From assembly GCA_029747015.1 (NCBI GenBank), contig JAKOGI010000002.1:3817501-3881500 (forward strand): a stretch of 64,000 bases of DNA, given 5' to 3'. The DNA comes from Carnegiea gigantea. Its lineage: Eukaryota; Streptophyta; Magnoliopsida; Caryophyllales; Cactaceae. The notes under the pieces are model-generated. The model made no database searches. It was not told the DNA's origin and was given only the letters and a program-made list of their open reading frames with translations. How positions within the stretch are numbered: position 1 is the stretch's first letter; every line of letters starts with the position of its first letter. The position numbers and the translations under genes were made by a program. Of this stretch, positions 11,324-22,234 are shown in pieces.

Positions 11324-14165
11324 GGAAGGTGCGCGTAGCATCTTGGAATATTGGGCCTCTTACTGGTAAGTCAATAGAATTAGTTAAGTCCTTGCATAGA
11401 CATAGGATTAGCATAGCCTGTGTTCAGCAGACTAAGTGAGTGGGGGCTAAAGCCAGAGAAGTTGATGGGTATAAGCTGTGGTATTCGGGGTCAAACAAGG
11501 CTAAGAAGGAGTTGGCATTTTGGTTGATAAGGAGTTGGTTGACTTCATTGTTAAAGTTAGGCGTAAAAGTGATTGAATTATAGCCATTAAGGTATTGTGG
11601 GATCAAAAATCCTAAATGTGGTTAGTGTTTATGCACCTTAAACAGGTTTGCCGGACGATATTAAAAAGCAATTTTGGGAGGATTTGGATATGGTTATTCA
11701 GGATGTATCTCGGAGCGAAAAACTTTTCATCAGAGAAGACTTTAATGGCCATATTGGTGAAGCCTCAGACAGGTATGATACGGCTCATAGAGATTTCGGT
11801 TATGGGGAGAGAAACAATGGAGGAGTTTTCGTTCTGGACTTTGCGATTGCCTATAAATTGTTAGTGGTAAACTCCTATTTTAAGAAGAAGGAGTACCACT
11901 TGGTGACCTTTAAGAGTGGTTCCATAAAGACTCAAACTGATTACTTCCTGATTAGGGCTGATAATCGGAGATTATGTAAGGATTGTAAGATGATACCTTG
12001 TGAGTATTTAGGAACTCAGCATAGGTTGCTAGTGTTAGATGTGGAGTTCAAATGTTCAAAGTGGAATAAGAGAAGTGTTGGGGACCCTAGAGTTAAGTGG
12101 TGGTATCTTACTAAGGAGAACACTATGAAATTATCAGAGAGGATTACTAAAGAAGGAACTTGGAGGAAGGTAGAGGATGCAGATACAATGTGGGAGGCAA
12201 TGGCAGAACGTATTCGAAGGTCAGCTAAGGAAATTTTAGGGACATTTAGGAAAGGTGGTAACAAAATGAAGGGAGCCTGGTGGTGGAACGAGGAGGTCAA
12301 GGAGAAAGTCAAGGAGAAAAAGAGGCATATGCTGCTTTCATGAATAGTGAAACGAATGAAGAGAAAGAGATTAGTAGAATTAGATATAAAGTAGCGAAAA
12401 AAGTAGCCAAGAAAGCTATTACTGTAGCTAAGAGCATGGCTTATGATAGGTTATATCAAAAACTGGAGTCCAAGGAGGGTGCGAAGAAAGTCTTTAAACT
12501 GACGAGGACTAGAGAAAGAAGAACAAGGGATTTGGATGTCGTGAGCTGTATTAAAGATGAAATGGTAAGGTGCTATCTGAGGATGCAGAAATCAAGGAGA
12601 TATGGCAAAGGTACTTTTCTAAACTCCTCAATGGCGACGTGATGGAAGATTTTTGAAGTAGGGAATGAGAGAGTAATGAGAGGCATCTTGATCCTCAATT
12701 GTGTGCACCTATCAGCAAGGACGAGATTAAAGAGGCCCTAAAGAAGATAACCTATGGGAAGGTAGAGGGACCAGACCAGATACTTGTGGAAGTGTGGAAG
12801 TGGTTGGCTGAAGAACGATTAGAGTGGCTAACAAAGCTTTTCAATGTTATTTTTTAGACCGCTAAGTTGCCCGAGAATAGAAGTTTAGTACAGTTATCCC
12901 ATTGTACAAGAACAAAGGTGATATTCAGGATTATAATAATTATGAGGGTATAAAGTTCCTCAGTCACTCTATGAAGTTATAGGAGAGGGTAATTGAGAGA
13001 AGGTTGCGGAAGGATATTTCAATATCAGAGAGCCAATTTAGTTTTATACCTGGCAGATCGACCATAGAGGCGATTTACCTCGTTAAAAGGTTCATGAGAT
13101 TGTACAGAGATAAAAAGGTAGATCTTCATATAGTGTTCATTGACTTGGAAAAAGCATATGATAGAGTTCCGCATGAAGTGTTATGAAGATACTTGAAAAA
13201 TAAAGGAGTGTCACCTGTGTATATCCGAGTTATTAAGGACATATATAAGGAGGTAGGATGAGTGTTAGGACACCAAGAGGAACTACCAATGACTTCTCCA
13301 TTAGTATGGCCTGCATCAGGGTTCCGCTTTAAACCCTTTTCTTTTCACTCTAGCTATGTACAAAAGGAATTCAAGATGAGTTACCATGTTGTATGTTATT
13401 CGCAAATGACATTATTCTTGTTGATGAGACTGGAGAGGGAGTTAATGACAAGTTGGAGCGATGGAGACATACACCAGAATCTAGAGGTTTTAGAGTAAGT
13501 AAACCGAAAACTAAATGCCTACATTATTGCTTCAGTGGAAGGGAAGACGCAGGGGAGAAGTCACCATTGATAGAATGACGATACTAAAGGTCGAGAAGTT
13601 TAAATATCTAAGCTCGATCATTCAATAGAATGGGGATATTGACGAAGATATTAACTGGTGCATAAAAGTGGGTTGGCAAAAATAGAAGTATGCTTCAGGT
13701 GTATTGTATGATAAGAGGATGCCTGTAGGATTAAAAGGCAAAATTTATTTTATGGTAGTTAGACCTGTTGTACTGTATGGATCGAAGTATTAGCCTATAA
13801 AAAAGACACAGGTTCAAAGATTGATGGTAGCAGAGATGAGGATGATTAGGTGAATGAGTGGTTATAAGAGAATGGATAGAATTAGGAATGAAATAATTAG
13901 AGACTTCGTTAAAGTGGCTCCCATTGAAGATAAGATGAGAGAAACAAGACTCAGATAATTTGGCCATGTGAAAAGAAGGAGCGTGAACGCTTCAGTGAGG
14001 AGATATGAGAGGATTAACATCCTTGAAGGTCAAAGAGAGAGGACGACCAAAGACGAGCATGGACAAGGTGATTATAGAGGACTTGAAAGTTGTAGGATTA
14101 ACGGAGGACATGGTTCAGAATAGGAGACTATGACGGGATAGGATTAGGACCTTAGATTGCAGAGA
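11324..14165 (+). pseudogene. RTE polyprotein relic: endonuclease and reverse transcriptase
   Basis: The endonuclease occupies about 11324-12060. It begins VRVASWNIGPLTGK and retains DFNGH (near 11742), QTDYFL (near 11935) and the active-site histidine block TQHRLLVLD (near 12015). The frame is broken near 11500 and 11640. A lysine-rich linker with a WWWNEEV block follows (12280), then another frameshift near 12310. RT covers about 12720-13600: SISESQFSFIPGRST, then FIDLEKAYDRVP (13135-13170), then a frameshifted GLHQGSAL block (near 13310). The catalytic box reads FAND at 13399-13410, where FADD is expected. The C-terminal part (KFKYLSSIIQ, VRPVVLYGS, FGHVKRRS) is readable to about 14165 with scattered stops. 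The loss of one catalytic aspartate alone would abolish RT activity. Confidence 0.9.
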
Positions 14166-14585
14166 GGTGGTCGCCTTATTCAGTTGTGGTTTTCCAGTTC
14201 AAGTAGGGTAGGTCTAGTTGTAGTTTTTTCGTATTGCATGCAGGTAATACACACATCTCAGAAGAGACACTATTTGCCTACCTCCATTTGTTAAGATATA
14301 GTACATTCCCCTACTATGTTGTACTTATGTTTTCATAGTTATAGCCACCTAATTTATTAGTATTTCTTACTTCATTCCCTACTGTGTATTCTTAGTTTTT
14401 TCCAGTAAATGTTTTCACAAAATCCTTCTTCTATAAAATATTTTCAAAAAATCTTGTTTTCATGGGTCTCTTGGATTTAGCCTTTTTACAGGTAGGGATG
14501 CTAGTAGAGGTAAGGCTGCCTACATCTGGATCTCCCAAACCCTGTAAAGGTGGGACCCATACTTGGAGGTATTGTGTTGTTGTTC
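14166..14585 (+). other. 3' UTR and tail of the RTE element
   Basis: Non-coding sequence ending in a block of the form gtaaggctgcctacatctgg ... gtgggacccatacttggagg, followed by gtgttgttgtt. This tail type is common to plant RTE elements and is probably the site recognised by the element's own RT. Confidence 0.75.
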
Positions 14586-14600
14586 AGAGCAAAGTGGCTG
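14586..14600. repeat. Right target-site duplication of the RTE LINE
   Basis: agagcaaagtggctg, one mismatch from the left copy at 10155-10169. The next bases (aagtgctacc) continue the ancestral host sequence. Confidence 0.85.
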
Positions 14601-14893
14601 AAGTGCTACCCAAAATTAGCTCTTTGAGGTAAGAACTTTCACTCACTAGTGATTATATTAGTTGGGATGACATTATCTTAAATGATATAGCTAATAACTA
14701 TATGATTATCTCGAGCTCAAAATTATGTCCTCATTCCTTAGCTTATCATGCTCAACTGGTGTTTATGTTCATATAACCAACTCAGCACATACACTCCAAT
14801 AAGATAGAGGCTTTGCTTTTTAATAGAAACTAGTATTAATGTATTCTTGTCATTATGGATCACATAATGTCTTTACTAATGAGCATCAACAAC
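14601..14893. other. Short non-coding interval
   Basis: AT-rich sequence between the RTE element and the SINE. Nothing recognisable. Confidence 0.4.
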
Positions 14894-14913
14894 AAATCCC
14901 TGTTCTTCATCTA
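14894..14913. repeat. Left target-site duplication of the SINE
   Basis: This 20-bp stretch matches 15079-15098 in 18 of 20 positions (differences at one C/T and one A/G). It is the expected length for L1-driven insertion. Confidence 0.85.
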
Positions 14914-15078
14914 CCAACATAAGTTGGTTGAAGTGGTTTGGTACTTATTCCCCTCAAGTAAGGTCTTGGGTTCAAATCTTGTGAATGGAGAAAATCTGTT
15001 ATGGAAGAGCTCTACCCCTTATTGGCTCAACAGTAATTTGACTCCAGTGAAATAGAGGATCTAAAACCAAAAAAAAAA
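14914..15078 (+). mobile_element. tRNA-derived SINE with poly(A) tail
   Basis: A 165-bp element lying exactly between a 20-bp direct repeat and ending in a run of A. It has the two internal RNA polymerase III promoter boxes in the right order and spacing: an A-box-like tggttgaagtgg at 14925-14936 and a B-box-like ggttcaaatct at 14969-14979 (consensus GGTTCRANTCC). The region after the B box is not tRNA-like, as in other plant SINEs. SINEs encode no protein and are mobilised by LINE enzymes; the poly(A) end fits the L1-type LINEs found nearby. The 66-codon frame at 14855-15055 across it is spurious. Confidence 0.82.
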
Positions 15079-15098
15079 AAATCCTTGTTCTTCGTCTA
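15079..15098. repeat. Right target-site duplication of the SINE
   Basis: Second copy of the 20-bp target, directly after the A run. Confidence 0.85.
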
Positions 15099-15554
15099 AA
15101 TTTCTGCTCTAACAAAGACCAAACAATTTTATACTTGAAATTGTTTTACAAATTATATTCTTTACATATATTTTGTTAAGCCACTAACGATTGTCTAATA
15201 TGTCTTTTTGATTTATGTTGTAGATATCCCATACTTATGGTTAACAATGTATATGGCAACTAATTTGGAGTAAGGAGACTTAGGATTATAAAGATGTCAT
15301 CCCCCCCCCTTTCTTTCTTAAGGCAAGTTATCTCTTTTTTTTCCCCAAAATTTGAACATTTTATGGAGTTATCTTAGATGTTTTTATAATTAGGGGTTAT
15401 AAACAAAGTACGATTGTCAACATTTCACTACCTACTTTGTTAATGAACTTCATGCATGTGAAGATATATATGAATAAAATTTCTTTTAATACTAAAGCTT
15501 TGTCTCTTTATTATTAGTTATTAAGATACATTTGGAGAATATTATTAAATTATT
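15099..15554. other. Non-coding interval
   Basis: AT-rich DNA with a C9 run at 15301-15309. No gene was seen. Confidence 0.4.
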
Positions 15555-15795
15555 AACTACAAATAAATCTCATTGTAGCTCGAATCGCCAAATTACAATA
15601 CGACTATTATAATAATTAAATACATGTCTTGAGGCTAATCTAAATTGCCAAAAATAATGTGTCATCCACCATAATATAGTGCAGCAAATTTTTTTGCCGA
15701 AAAATATCATTCTTTTGTAGCAAAATTACTTTCCATGGTAGGTCAACTTTGTCACAAATTATGAGATAATGTAGCAATCAATGATTTGTGGCAAT
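15555..15795 (+). mobile_element. Left part of a CACTA-like element (edge uncertain)
   Basis: A set of short degenerate motifs (gtagcaaaatt, ttgtcacaaatt, atttgtggcaat, attgccaaaaa) resembles the subterminal repeats at 20992-21187, where a clear CACTA end is present. A weak terminal motif, aactacaaataaat, starts at 15555. It differs from the expected CACTACAAAAAAAT at a few positions including the first base. The two halves are separated by LINE-A. Confidence 0.45.
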
Positions 15796-15969
15796 AAAAA
15801 ATTAGACGGGTGAGATGAAATGTAGAAAAAGATGCACAGAGAGAAAGATCAGTGCGCTTCATCAATGGCAAAGAATGCAGAAAAAAAAAAACTAAAAACG
15901 CTCTTTACATCCTATCTCACAGTTGCATCTGCCCCTAATTAAGGGTTGAAATAAGACTTTGTCCCTCCC

Positions 15970-16560
15970 TTGGTGTATAATGGTGACAAAGATGGCATTA
16001 AGAATGAGATTGAGTTTCGGAGTTCTTCTATTGCTTGTTGTGTGCTTGGTGAGCTGCCCATACAAGTCATGGAGGGATTTTCCTGTAGAATTTGTCGGTC
16101 CAAAGGATACAAGAGAATGGTTACTAACCCAAATGGTGTTTTCATTATTCGTCTCCACTCCTTGTTGGATCATCATGATGTCTTGAAGAACAATTTTATA
16201 TACGTTGGTAAGAAACATCTTATCATGAGGCCATAGGCAATTAGACAGGAAGTACATAAAGATTAACTGGCTAAAATGCTTGTATGGAAATCTCTTTGGA
16301 TTTAGATTTTAGATATTGCAGTAAGGAGGGATCAAGATTAGCATATTGCTTGGTGAGCCCTAGTAATGGATAAAGCCGCCCAAACTAAAACTAGAACCAA
16401 GTTTACACAAATATTCATTGAAAGGGAGGTAATATAACCCATACAGCCCTAACATCAGGAGAGGGAGAAGGAATCTGATAACCTGCATTGACAAGGCCAT
16501 TAGATTTCAATGGAAAACGACTCTTAGGTAGTAGCTACTTTGGTCTTATTATGCAATCTA
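15970..16560 (+). pseudogene. LINE-A ORF1 relic (DUF4283-like)
   Basis: The frame at 15970-16236 reads cleanly: after a short acidic lead it has SSIACCVLGELPIQVMEGF, NGVFIIRLHS and NNFIYVGKKHLIMRP. These are the hallmark blocks of the DUF4283 domain found in ORF1 of plant L1 elements (a 'vcyVlG' strand, a 'G.f.vrF' strand, then 'f.f..kP.....W'). After a stop at about 16235 the frame continues with AKMLVWKSLWI, then DKAAQTKTRTKF near 16370, again typical. The domain is thought to bind RNA within the LINE particle. No zinc knuckle is readable. Confidence 0.75.
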
Positions 16561-16647
16561 ATATGGTAATTGCAAGTAAGATGCAATATATAACCCCGCG
16601 TACTGGCATTGTGTTATAAAATAGTTATCTAAGCTTGTCTAAAGATA

Positions 16648-18060
16648 ATGGATAGCTGCTATTTCTTGAATATGTGGGATTTCAGTAGCCCATACAAACA
16701 AGAAGTAGTCAAAAACTTCCTCCAATAGAATAAATGTGACATACTTCGTCCAGTTGAAACAAAAGTTACACATACTAAGGAAAGGGAGATCCATTTGAGA
16801 GTGCATGGAAGTTGGCTTGTTATTACCAATGCCACTAGTAAGGCCACAAATAAGATTTGGATACCTTGGAACCCTTCTAGGGAGGTTATAGAGATTTTGA
16901 AGGCTCATCGACAATTCAAACACATTTCCTATGTTAATGGTGGTAGGAAGAAGTATCTTATCACAGCCGTATATGATGATATTGATCTTGAGGAAAGTAA
17001 GACATAGACCCTATTTGGCAATCAGCTGTTAGCAGTTAGCCGATTGTATTAGCTGTTTGACTTAACTGATTGCATTAACTGTTTCTGGAAAAAGTGTTTG
17101 GTGAAATTAACTATTTCTAGCTAACTCATTTGTTAAAATTTCACTTATGCCCATAACATAATTTCAATACTTTCAACAGCACAATTGTTTTAATTGCGTA
17201 TTTATTTTTCTTTTCAGTGTGAATTAAAAATTATGAATTATGAATTGTGTGATATATAAACTTAAATTTATACCTTCACCTAAATTTGGTGTTTATTAAT
17301 TATTATCACAATATTTTTGCTAGGAAAAAATAATTTTTATTAAAATTATTGAAAATTATGTTGCATAAGAATATTTATTCATTATGTAAGAGTAATTAAC
17401 ATAAATTATATGTTAAATTGAAGAACACGTAAGGTTAAAATCTTTTTGCAAAAAAATAAAAATAAAAATAAAAATGAGACATCGGACCACTATTGCTAAT
17501 TTTCAAAGTAGGCAAGAGCTTTATGCCCTAAAAAAGGAAAAGTTGTTTATTTCAATTCAACCCATAAAATAACTATTAAAGTAGAAGAATGATGAGAAAA
17601 ATAAAAAAGAACTCCTACAAAAATAAATAAATAAAGTGAGAAAATTACTTTATTCTATTGAATATAATTGTCTACAATTATAGGGTAATATGGTAATTAT
17701 AGTGGTAGATAGTAAAAAGCTCTTTGAAAAAGCTCATTCAAAGAGCTTTTTACAAATTAGCTTTTTGATTTCAAAAAGCTAATCCAAAAAGCTAATTAAC
17801 CAAATACTCTAAAGAGCTTTTTGACCAAGGTCAAATAGCTAATTGGCACAAAAAGTTCTTTTTGAGGCCAAAAAGCTCTTCACCAAACATGTCTATAGTG
17901 GAAGTGTCCTTATATATAACATTAGTCAACACTTGCATGACCCATGGATCATAGGGGGAGATTTTAATAGTCTTTTAAGAATCAATGAAAGACTTGGAGG
18001 AAACCAAGTTTCCTTTGCTGAAATTTCTAACTAGTATAGATGACTGTCATCTACAACAAA
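16648..18060 (+). pseudogene. LINE-A endonuclease relic, split by a hAT-like insert
   Basis: The N-terminal part runs from about 16648 to 17004. It reads a decayed start of the endonuclease, then VETKVTHTKE, WLVITNATSKATNKIWIPWN and YLITAVYDDID. The reading stops at the insert (17005-17895) and resumes with QHLHDPWIIGGDFNSLL near 17925-17970, the metal-binding GGDFN block of the APE-type endonuclease. The two parts meet as expected once the insert is discounted. Confidence 0.8.
17005..17895. mobile_element. hAT-like non-autonomous element inside LINE-A
   Basis: An 891-bp AT-rich block interrupting the LINE reading frame. The ends are inverted copies: the left reads TAGACCCTATTTGG, and the right, on the other strand, reads TAGACATGTTTGG. 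Inside the right end are several copies of aaaagctctt/aagagctttt and agctaatt in both orientations, able to fold into hairpins (17710-17880). The left end contains cagctgttagcagttagc-type words. Terminal TAG-ACC...TTTGGC ends are common in plant hAT MITEs. A clear 8-bp target duplication was not found (gtaagaca versus tagtggaa), so the superfamily call is tentative. No transposase is encoded. Confidence 0.6.
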
Positions 18061-20940
18061 TTAGACATGTTGTTTCCAAATTCACTTAAAACAACGAGCA
18101 AGGAAGCGCAAGAGTCTTCTCTCTTCTGGATAGAGTTTTGAAGAATGATGAAGCTATGTTGGCTTACCCTCCACCAATTTATGAAGTCCTTCCTGAAGAT
18201 ATCTCTAACCATTTCCCATTTTTATTGCATTTGACCAATACATAAGTAAAGAGCAAGTGTCAATTTGAATTCTTTAACATATAGGTAACATCCCCAAGGT
18301 TCTTAACCCTCGTTAAACAAACTTGGAGGATGCAAGTAGTAGCTCCAGCATGTTTAAATTGGTTACTAGGCTAAACACTCTCAAGCCTTATTTAAGGTAG
18401 CTGAATAAGACTAGGTTTGGGAATGTCCATCATAATATGGTGGTTGTCCAATAGCAATTACATGACATCCAAACTACCATCTTTGCAAACCCTCTAAATA
18501 CTAAACTCTATAAGCAAGAAAAAAATTCTAGAGTGGGTGTAATTTCATCTTCAAGATGAAAGAAGCTTTCTTCAACAAAAAGCCAAAGAAGACTGGCTAC
18601 AATTGAGTGATAAGTGTTCTGAACTTTTCTTTACACGTGTAGAGAACATACATTACCAAAATGTGGTTAAAGCTTTGAAAACATAAAGTGGAGAGCTCAC
18701 CTTTAACCAAACTAACATTTAGAATATTTTAGTTCACTACTTGACTTAGTTTCTTGGCACTACAACATTGAGTGATAACTCTTCATTTAATTGTCTTATA
18801 GCCCAGCAATAATCCTAATTGAAATGCATATAATTGTCTCATACACTATAGGGTGTCTGATAGCAGATTGATCGAATAATTAAATAAGAAATTAATTAAA
18901 TAACAAATAGTAAAATGAAAAAAATCGCAAATTAAAGGATTGTTCCTAAATTATCCAATGAATTTTGCACTAACTACAACCTATCATGGAAGCTAAAGTG
19001 AAACTTGCCAGGTTAAATACTGGAAATTCTACAGGCCTTGGGTCAAATGGGTATGGCAGTCAGATTCTTAAAAACACTGGGGATGTCACTGATCATGATG
19101 TAAATAATGTCATTAGAGAGTTATTCTTATCCAGAAAACTACTTAAGTTAATACCACCTACACTTGCAATTGTGCCAAAGGTGGAGAATCCTACTACACT
19201 TAACCCCACATTAGCACTATCACTTGTTGCAATAGGATCTATATATGCATCACCAAAGTTCTTTATAAGGGAATAAAAGTTCACTCTGCCATGGCTTGTT
19301 GACAGTTCCCAAGGAGCTTTTGTTGCTCGTAGGTCTATTTTACATAACGTCCTTATTTGTGAAAATCTAGTAAAGATATATCATAAGAAAAATATATCTA
19401 TAAGGTAGATAATCAAAATGGATCTAAGGAAGGCCCATGATGTAGTAAGTTAGAGATGTCTTAAATAATTATTGCTCCATTATGGTTTTCCTCCCATCTT
19501 GTGAAACATCATAACTGCCAAGTTTTCTATTAAATTGAATGGTGACACATATGGCTTCCTTGGCAGTAATAAGGGGTTAAACAAAGGAATCTCATGTCCC
19601 CTCTACTCTTTGTACTAGTAATGGAATATCTCATCAGTGCTTTAAGGGTTTTAGAGATCAACAAGGTTTCAGCTACCAGCCTGGCTTGAAAGACTTAAAG
19701 TTAACGCTCACTTAGTTTTGATGATGACTTGCTTATGTTTTACAAAGCTAATTTCGAGAGGGGGTAAATGTTTAATAGATGCCTTTTTTCTCATTTTTCT
19801 CAGTTTACTGGATTAGGGATAAATCTAACTAAATCAAAATTAGTCATAGTTGAAATTGAGGATCATTTAGCACCACAACTGCTAGATGATAGGTTTCATT
19901 TGAGGCAAATTGCCTTGTAGATACCTAGGACTACCTGAAAAACTTTAGAGATTGACCAAAAGAGAATTTATTAGTCAGTTGCAAAGAGGGTAGCTCAAAT
20001 AAGGGCATGACATGCAAAGAAGCTTACTTATGCAGGATGAGTTCAAGTAGTTAACTTAGTACTTCTCAATATTATAATGTACCGAAGTCAAATAGTTATT
20101 ATTACCGAGGGAGTCCTTAAGGAAGTAAACCAGCTATGTAGGAATCACATTCGAAATGCTAGTGCTAATGCTAAGAGACACCAACACTTAGAACAAATCA
20201 GTGGTAGCTCAGCTACCAAATAGATAGCAAACATGACCATGTTTGGATTAAGTGGGTGCCCATTATCATTCGGAAGATATTTCTATCTTGCACTACAAAC
20301 TAACCGCTAAAAGTAGCTGGTACTAAGAAAACTATGCTATTTAGGGATATTATTCAAGATGGGGTTTATATAAACACCGGTCAATGGTTGGTACACCCTA
20401 TTGGTAACTACACCACCAAATCTAGTTATGACATGCTTAGGCATAAAGCATGAAAACTAACTTGTATCACGTTATATGGCATACTCTAAAGATACCAAAG
20501 TGCTTGTATCTATTCTAACCTCAACTTCATGGTAGATTACTAACTTGTGAAAGGCTAATTAGGATAGGGATGGATTGCCAATCTAAATGCATTCTATGTT
20601 AGGAAGAAAATGAGTAAGACACTTACCTGTTTTTCTAATGCAAGTTCACAAATGAACTGTGTGAATCATTGCTTATAGCGTTGCTACACCAGCATGGAAT
20701 CAGGATGATCATGATTGGGAAACTTGGCATATCTAAGGCAACAAAAAAGCCAAGGCCAACGTTTATTTACTACTCGCTATAACTGAAGACAATAGCTAGT
20801 ATGATTAAAGAAGACACCAAACCACCTATAAAATCATTTTTTATGTCAAAAGATTGTGGAAGGATGTATCTTAGCAGATTATGAGGCAGTAGAGATTGAA
20901 AAATGTATGACTTGGATATGCCCAAGTCTTTAAACTAATG
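18061..20940 (+). pseudogene. LINE-A reverse transcriptase and zinc-binding C-terminus relic
   Basis: The linker before RT is readable near 18300-18700 (QTWRMQ, KEDWLQLSDKCSELFF). RT follows: LFLSRKLLKLIPPTL near 19115, SSQGAFVARRSILHNVL near 19305, KMDLRKAHDVV near 19420, FSIKLNGDTYGFLG near 19525. The catalytic box reads FDDD at 19717-19728, where FADD is expected. Further blocks are TGLGINLTKSKL near 19810 and KLTYAG near 20020. The C-terminal zf-RVT region is readable near 20480-20690 (IPKCLYLF, HGRLLTCERL, a Cys pair in SKCILC, then FFCKF-like). About 130 bases at 18850-18985 do not read as LINE protein and may be a small insertion. The element is dead. Confidence 0.82.
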
Positions 20941-20991
20941 TACATATTTTTTGGTGATTAGTAATACAATCCTACCTTTCACCGGGAAAAA

Positions 20992-21187
20992 ATTTATGGC
21001 AATCTTAAATTTTCCTTAAAGGTTGTACAATTTGTGGCCATTATAAATTTGCCATAGAAGGCTTTTGTAACAACGTAATTGTGGTAGTCTCCGGCAACTT
21101 TCCAAATGCTACAAAAGGTTATTACAGCAAGATTTGAGCACACTACAGCACAATTTCCTACTATAAAAAACCAATTTTTTTGTAGTG
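20992..21187 (-). mobile_element. Right end of the CACTA-like element
   Basis: The sequence ends in ccaatttttttgtagtg (21171-21187), whose reverse complement begins CACTACAAAAAAATTGG, the signature of CACTA (En/Spm) ends. Inward lie subterminal motifs such as ttgtggccattataaatttg, ttgtaacaacg and gctacaaaaggttattacag. This side is clear; the partner end at about 15555 is weak. The element has no transposase of its own in the window and would be a non-autonomous or internally replaced copy. Confidence 0.7.
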
Positions 21188-21849
21188 GTCATGAACACCT
21201 CTTGTCTCTTGCCATTTGCATTGCTCATGCCTCCTAATCGTCTCCCTCAGTTCCTCAAGAAATAAACAATTGGACATCTACTACTCTACATCTTGCCTCC
21301 TTACTTTGATATCCTCTAGTCGTACAGTGGTGGATTATAGATATTTCTATAAGGAATAAGTAATATTTTAACTATTCATTCATGAACCAAAAATCTCAGT
21401 CCCAATAAAAGTAGACAAAGATTCTTATAAAGGAAAATAGTTTATCGAAGGCTAGTTATATTAAGCAGTTAAATTTACCACATGAACATAGATTGTATAA
21501 AAGAAGAAGCAAGGTCTCCTATTGAGAAATGAACATATGTAACAAGTCATGTGGAGTAATTTGCCTCTACGTTCCTAGTAAGCAATGAAAAAAGAACTAG
21601 TCCAAGCATACAAGTGAAACTAGCAAACAAGTTTCTCTTCGACAAAAGTACTCATTCAAATATCCTAACCAAGAGAGTTGCTAAGCAGTTCATAAGAAAA
21701 TATAATCAGCATTCCCTATTGATGTGCATCTTAATAGTATAATTATTTTCTTCAACCAATATCAAAATTTATAGTGCAAACAAACAAATGGTTGTATTGG
21801 CACTCAATAAGAAACATCAAAATTAAGTAGTTATAAAATTAGTCATATG
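21188..21849. other. Non-coding interval
   Basis: AT-rich sequence between the CACTA end and LINE-B. No gene or repeat was recognised; part may be the 5' leader of LINE-B. Confidence 0.35.
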
Positions 21850-22234
21850 AAAAAGCTTTTGACTAAAAAGGCTAGGAGCAAGAGCTCTCTCTTAGTGATG
21901 ATGAGAAGGGCAAAAAGTGGGTGTCATAGAAAATTACTGACGATCGATCTCAAGCTCCTCCAACAACAAGGTCATAGAATGAGGAAAATACAAGGACTCT
22001 TGCAAACAATAATTTGGTGATTGGGGTTCTTATCCCCAAACAAGTGAACCCAAGTGCACTGACGAATCTAGTGGGTTCGCCATTGGGGAAGGATTTTGGG
22101 GAAGATGATAAAGCAGGTACTTATCCAGGTAAAGCTAAAACTTATGCTTGATTGTTAGGGGGAAGAATTACATTACATTCTATGCTTTGAAATCAATGGA
22201 ACAAAATACGCTAAATTAGAATAGAAGATGTTTA

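Larger units (their letters stand above)
10170..14585 (+). mobile_element. RTE-clade non-LTR retrotransposon, near full length, inactive
   Basis: A 4.4-kb LINE with both ends visible: a 15-bp target duplication on each side, a GC-richer 5' leader, one long broken frame (apurinic-type endonuclease then RT), and a 3' tail ending in short TTG repeats (gtattgtgttgttgtt). The protein reading matches plant RTE elements, with blocks such as VRVASWNIGPLTGKS, FIDLEKAYDRVPHEVL and FGHVKRRS. The single-ORF layout, small size and TTG-type tail instead of poly(A) separate it from the L1-type LINEs further right. Multiple stops and frameshifts make it inactive. Confidence 0.9.
15796..20991 (+). mobile_element. 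L1-type LINE (LINE-A), inserted in the CACTA-like element
   Basis: A 5.2-kb non-LTR retrotransposon with the plant L1 layout: an ORF1 with a DUF4283-like RNA-binding domain, then ORF2 with endonuclease, RT and a C-terminal zinc-binding zf-RVT region, then a short A-rich end (caccgggaaaaa). It may be bounded by a 12-bp duplication, atttgtggcaat at 15784-15795 and atttatggcaat at 20992-21003 (11 of 12). The same words also occur as CACTA subterminal motifs, so this evidence is not independent. A hAT-like element interrupts the endonuclease. Stops and frameshifts occur throughout. Confidence 0.82.

Noticed and set aside
14925..14979. tRNA gene
   Set aside because: The A and B boxes belong to a SINE; no cloverleaf, anticodon arm or acceptor stem could be formed.
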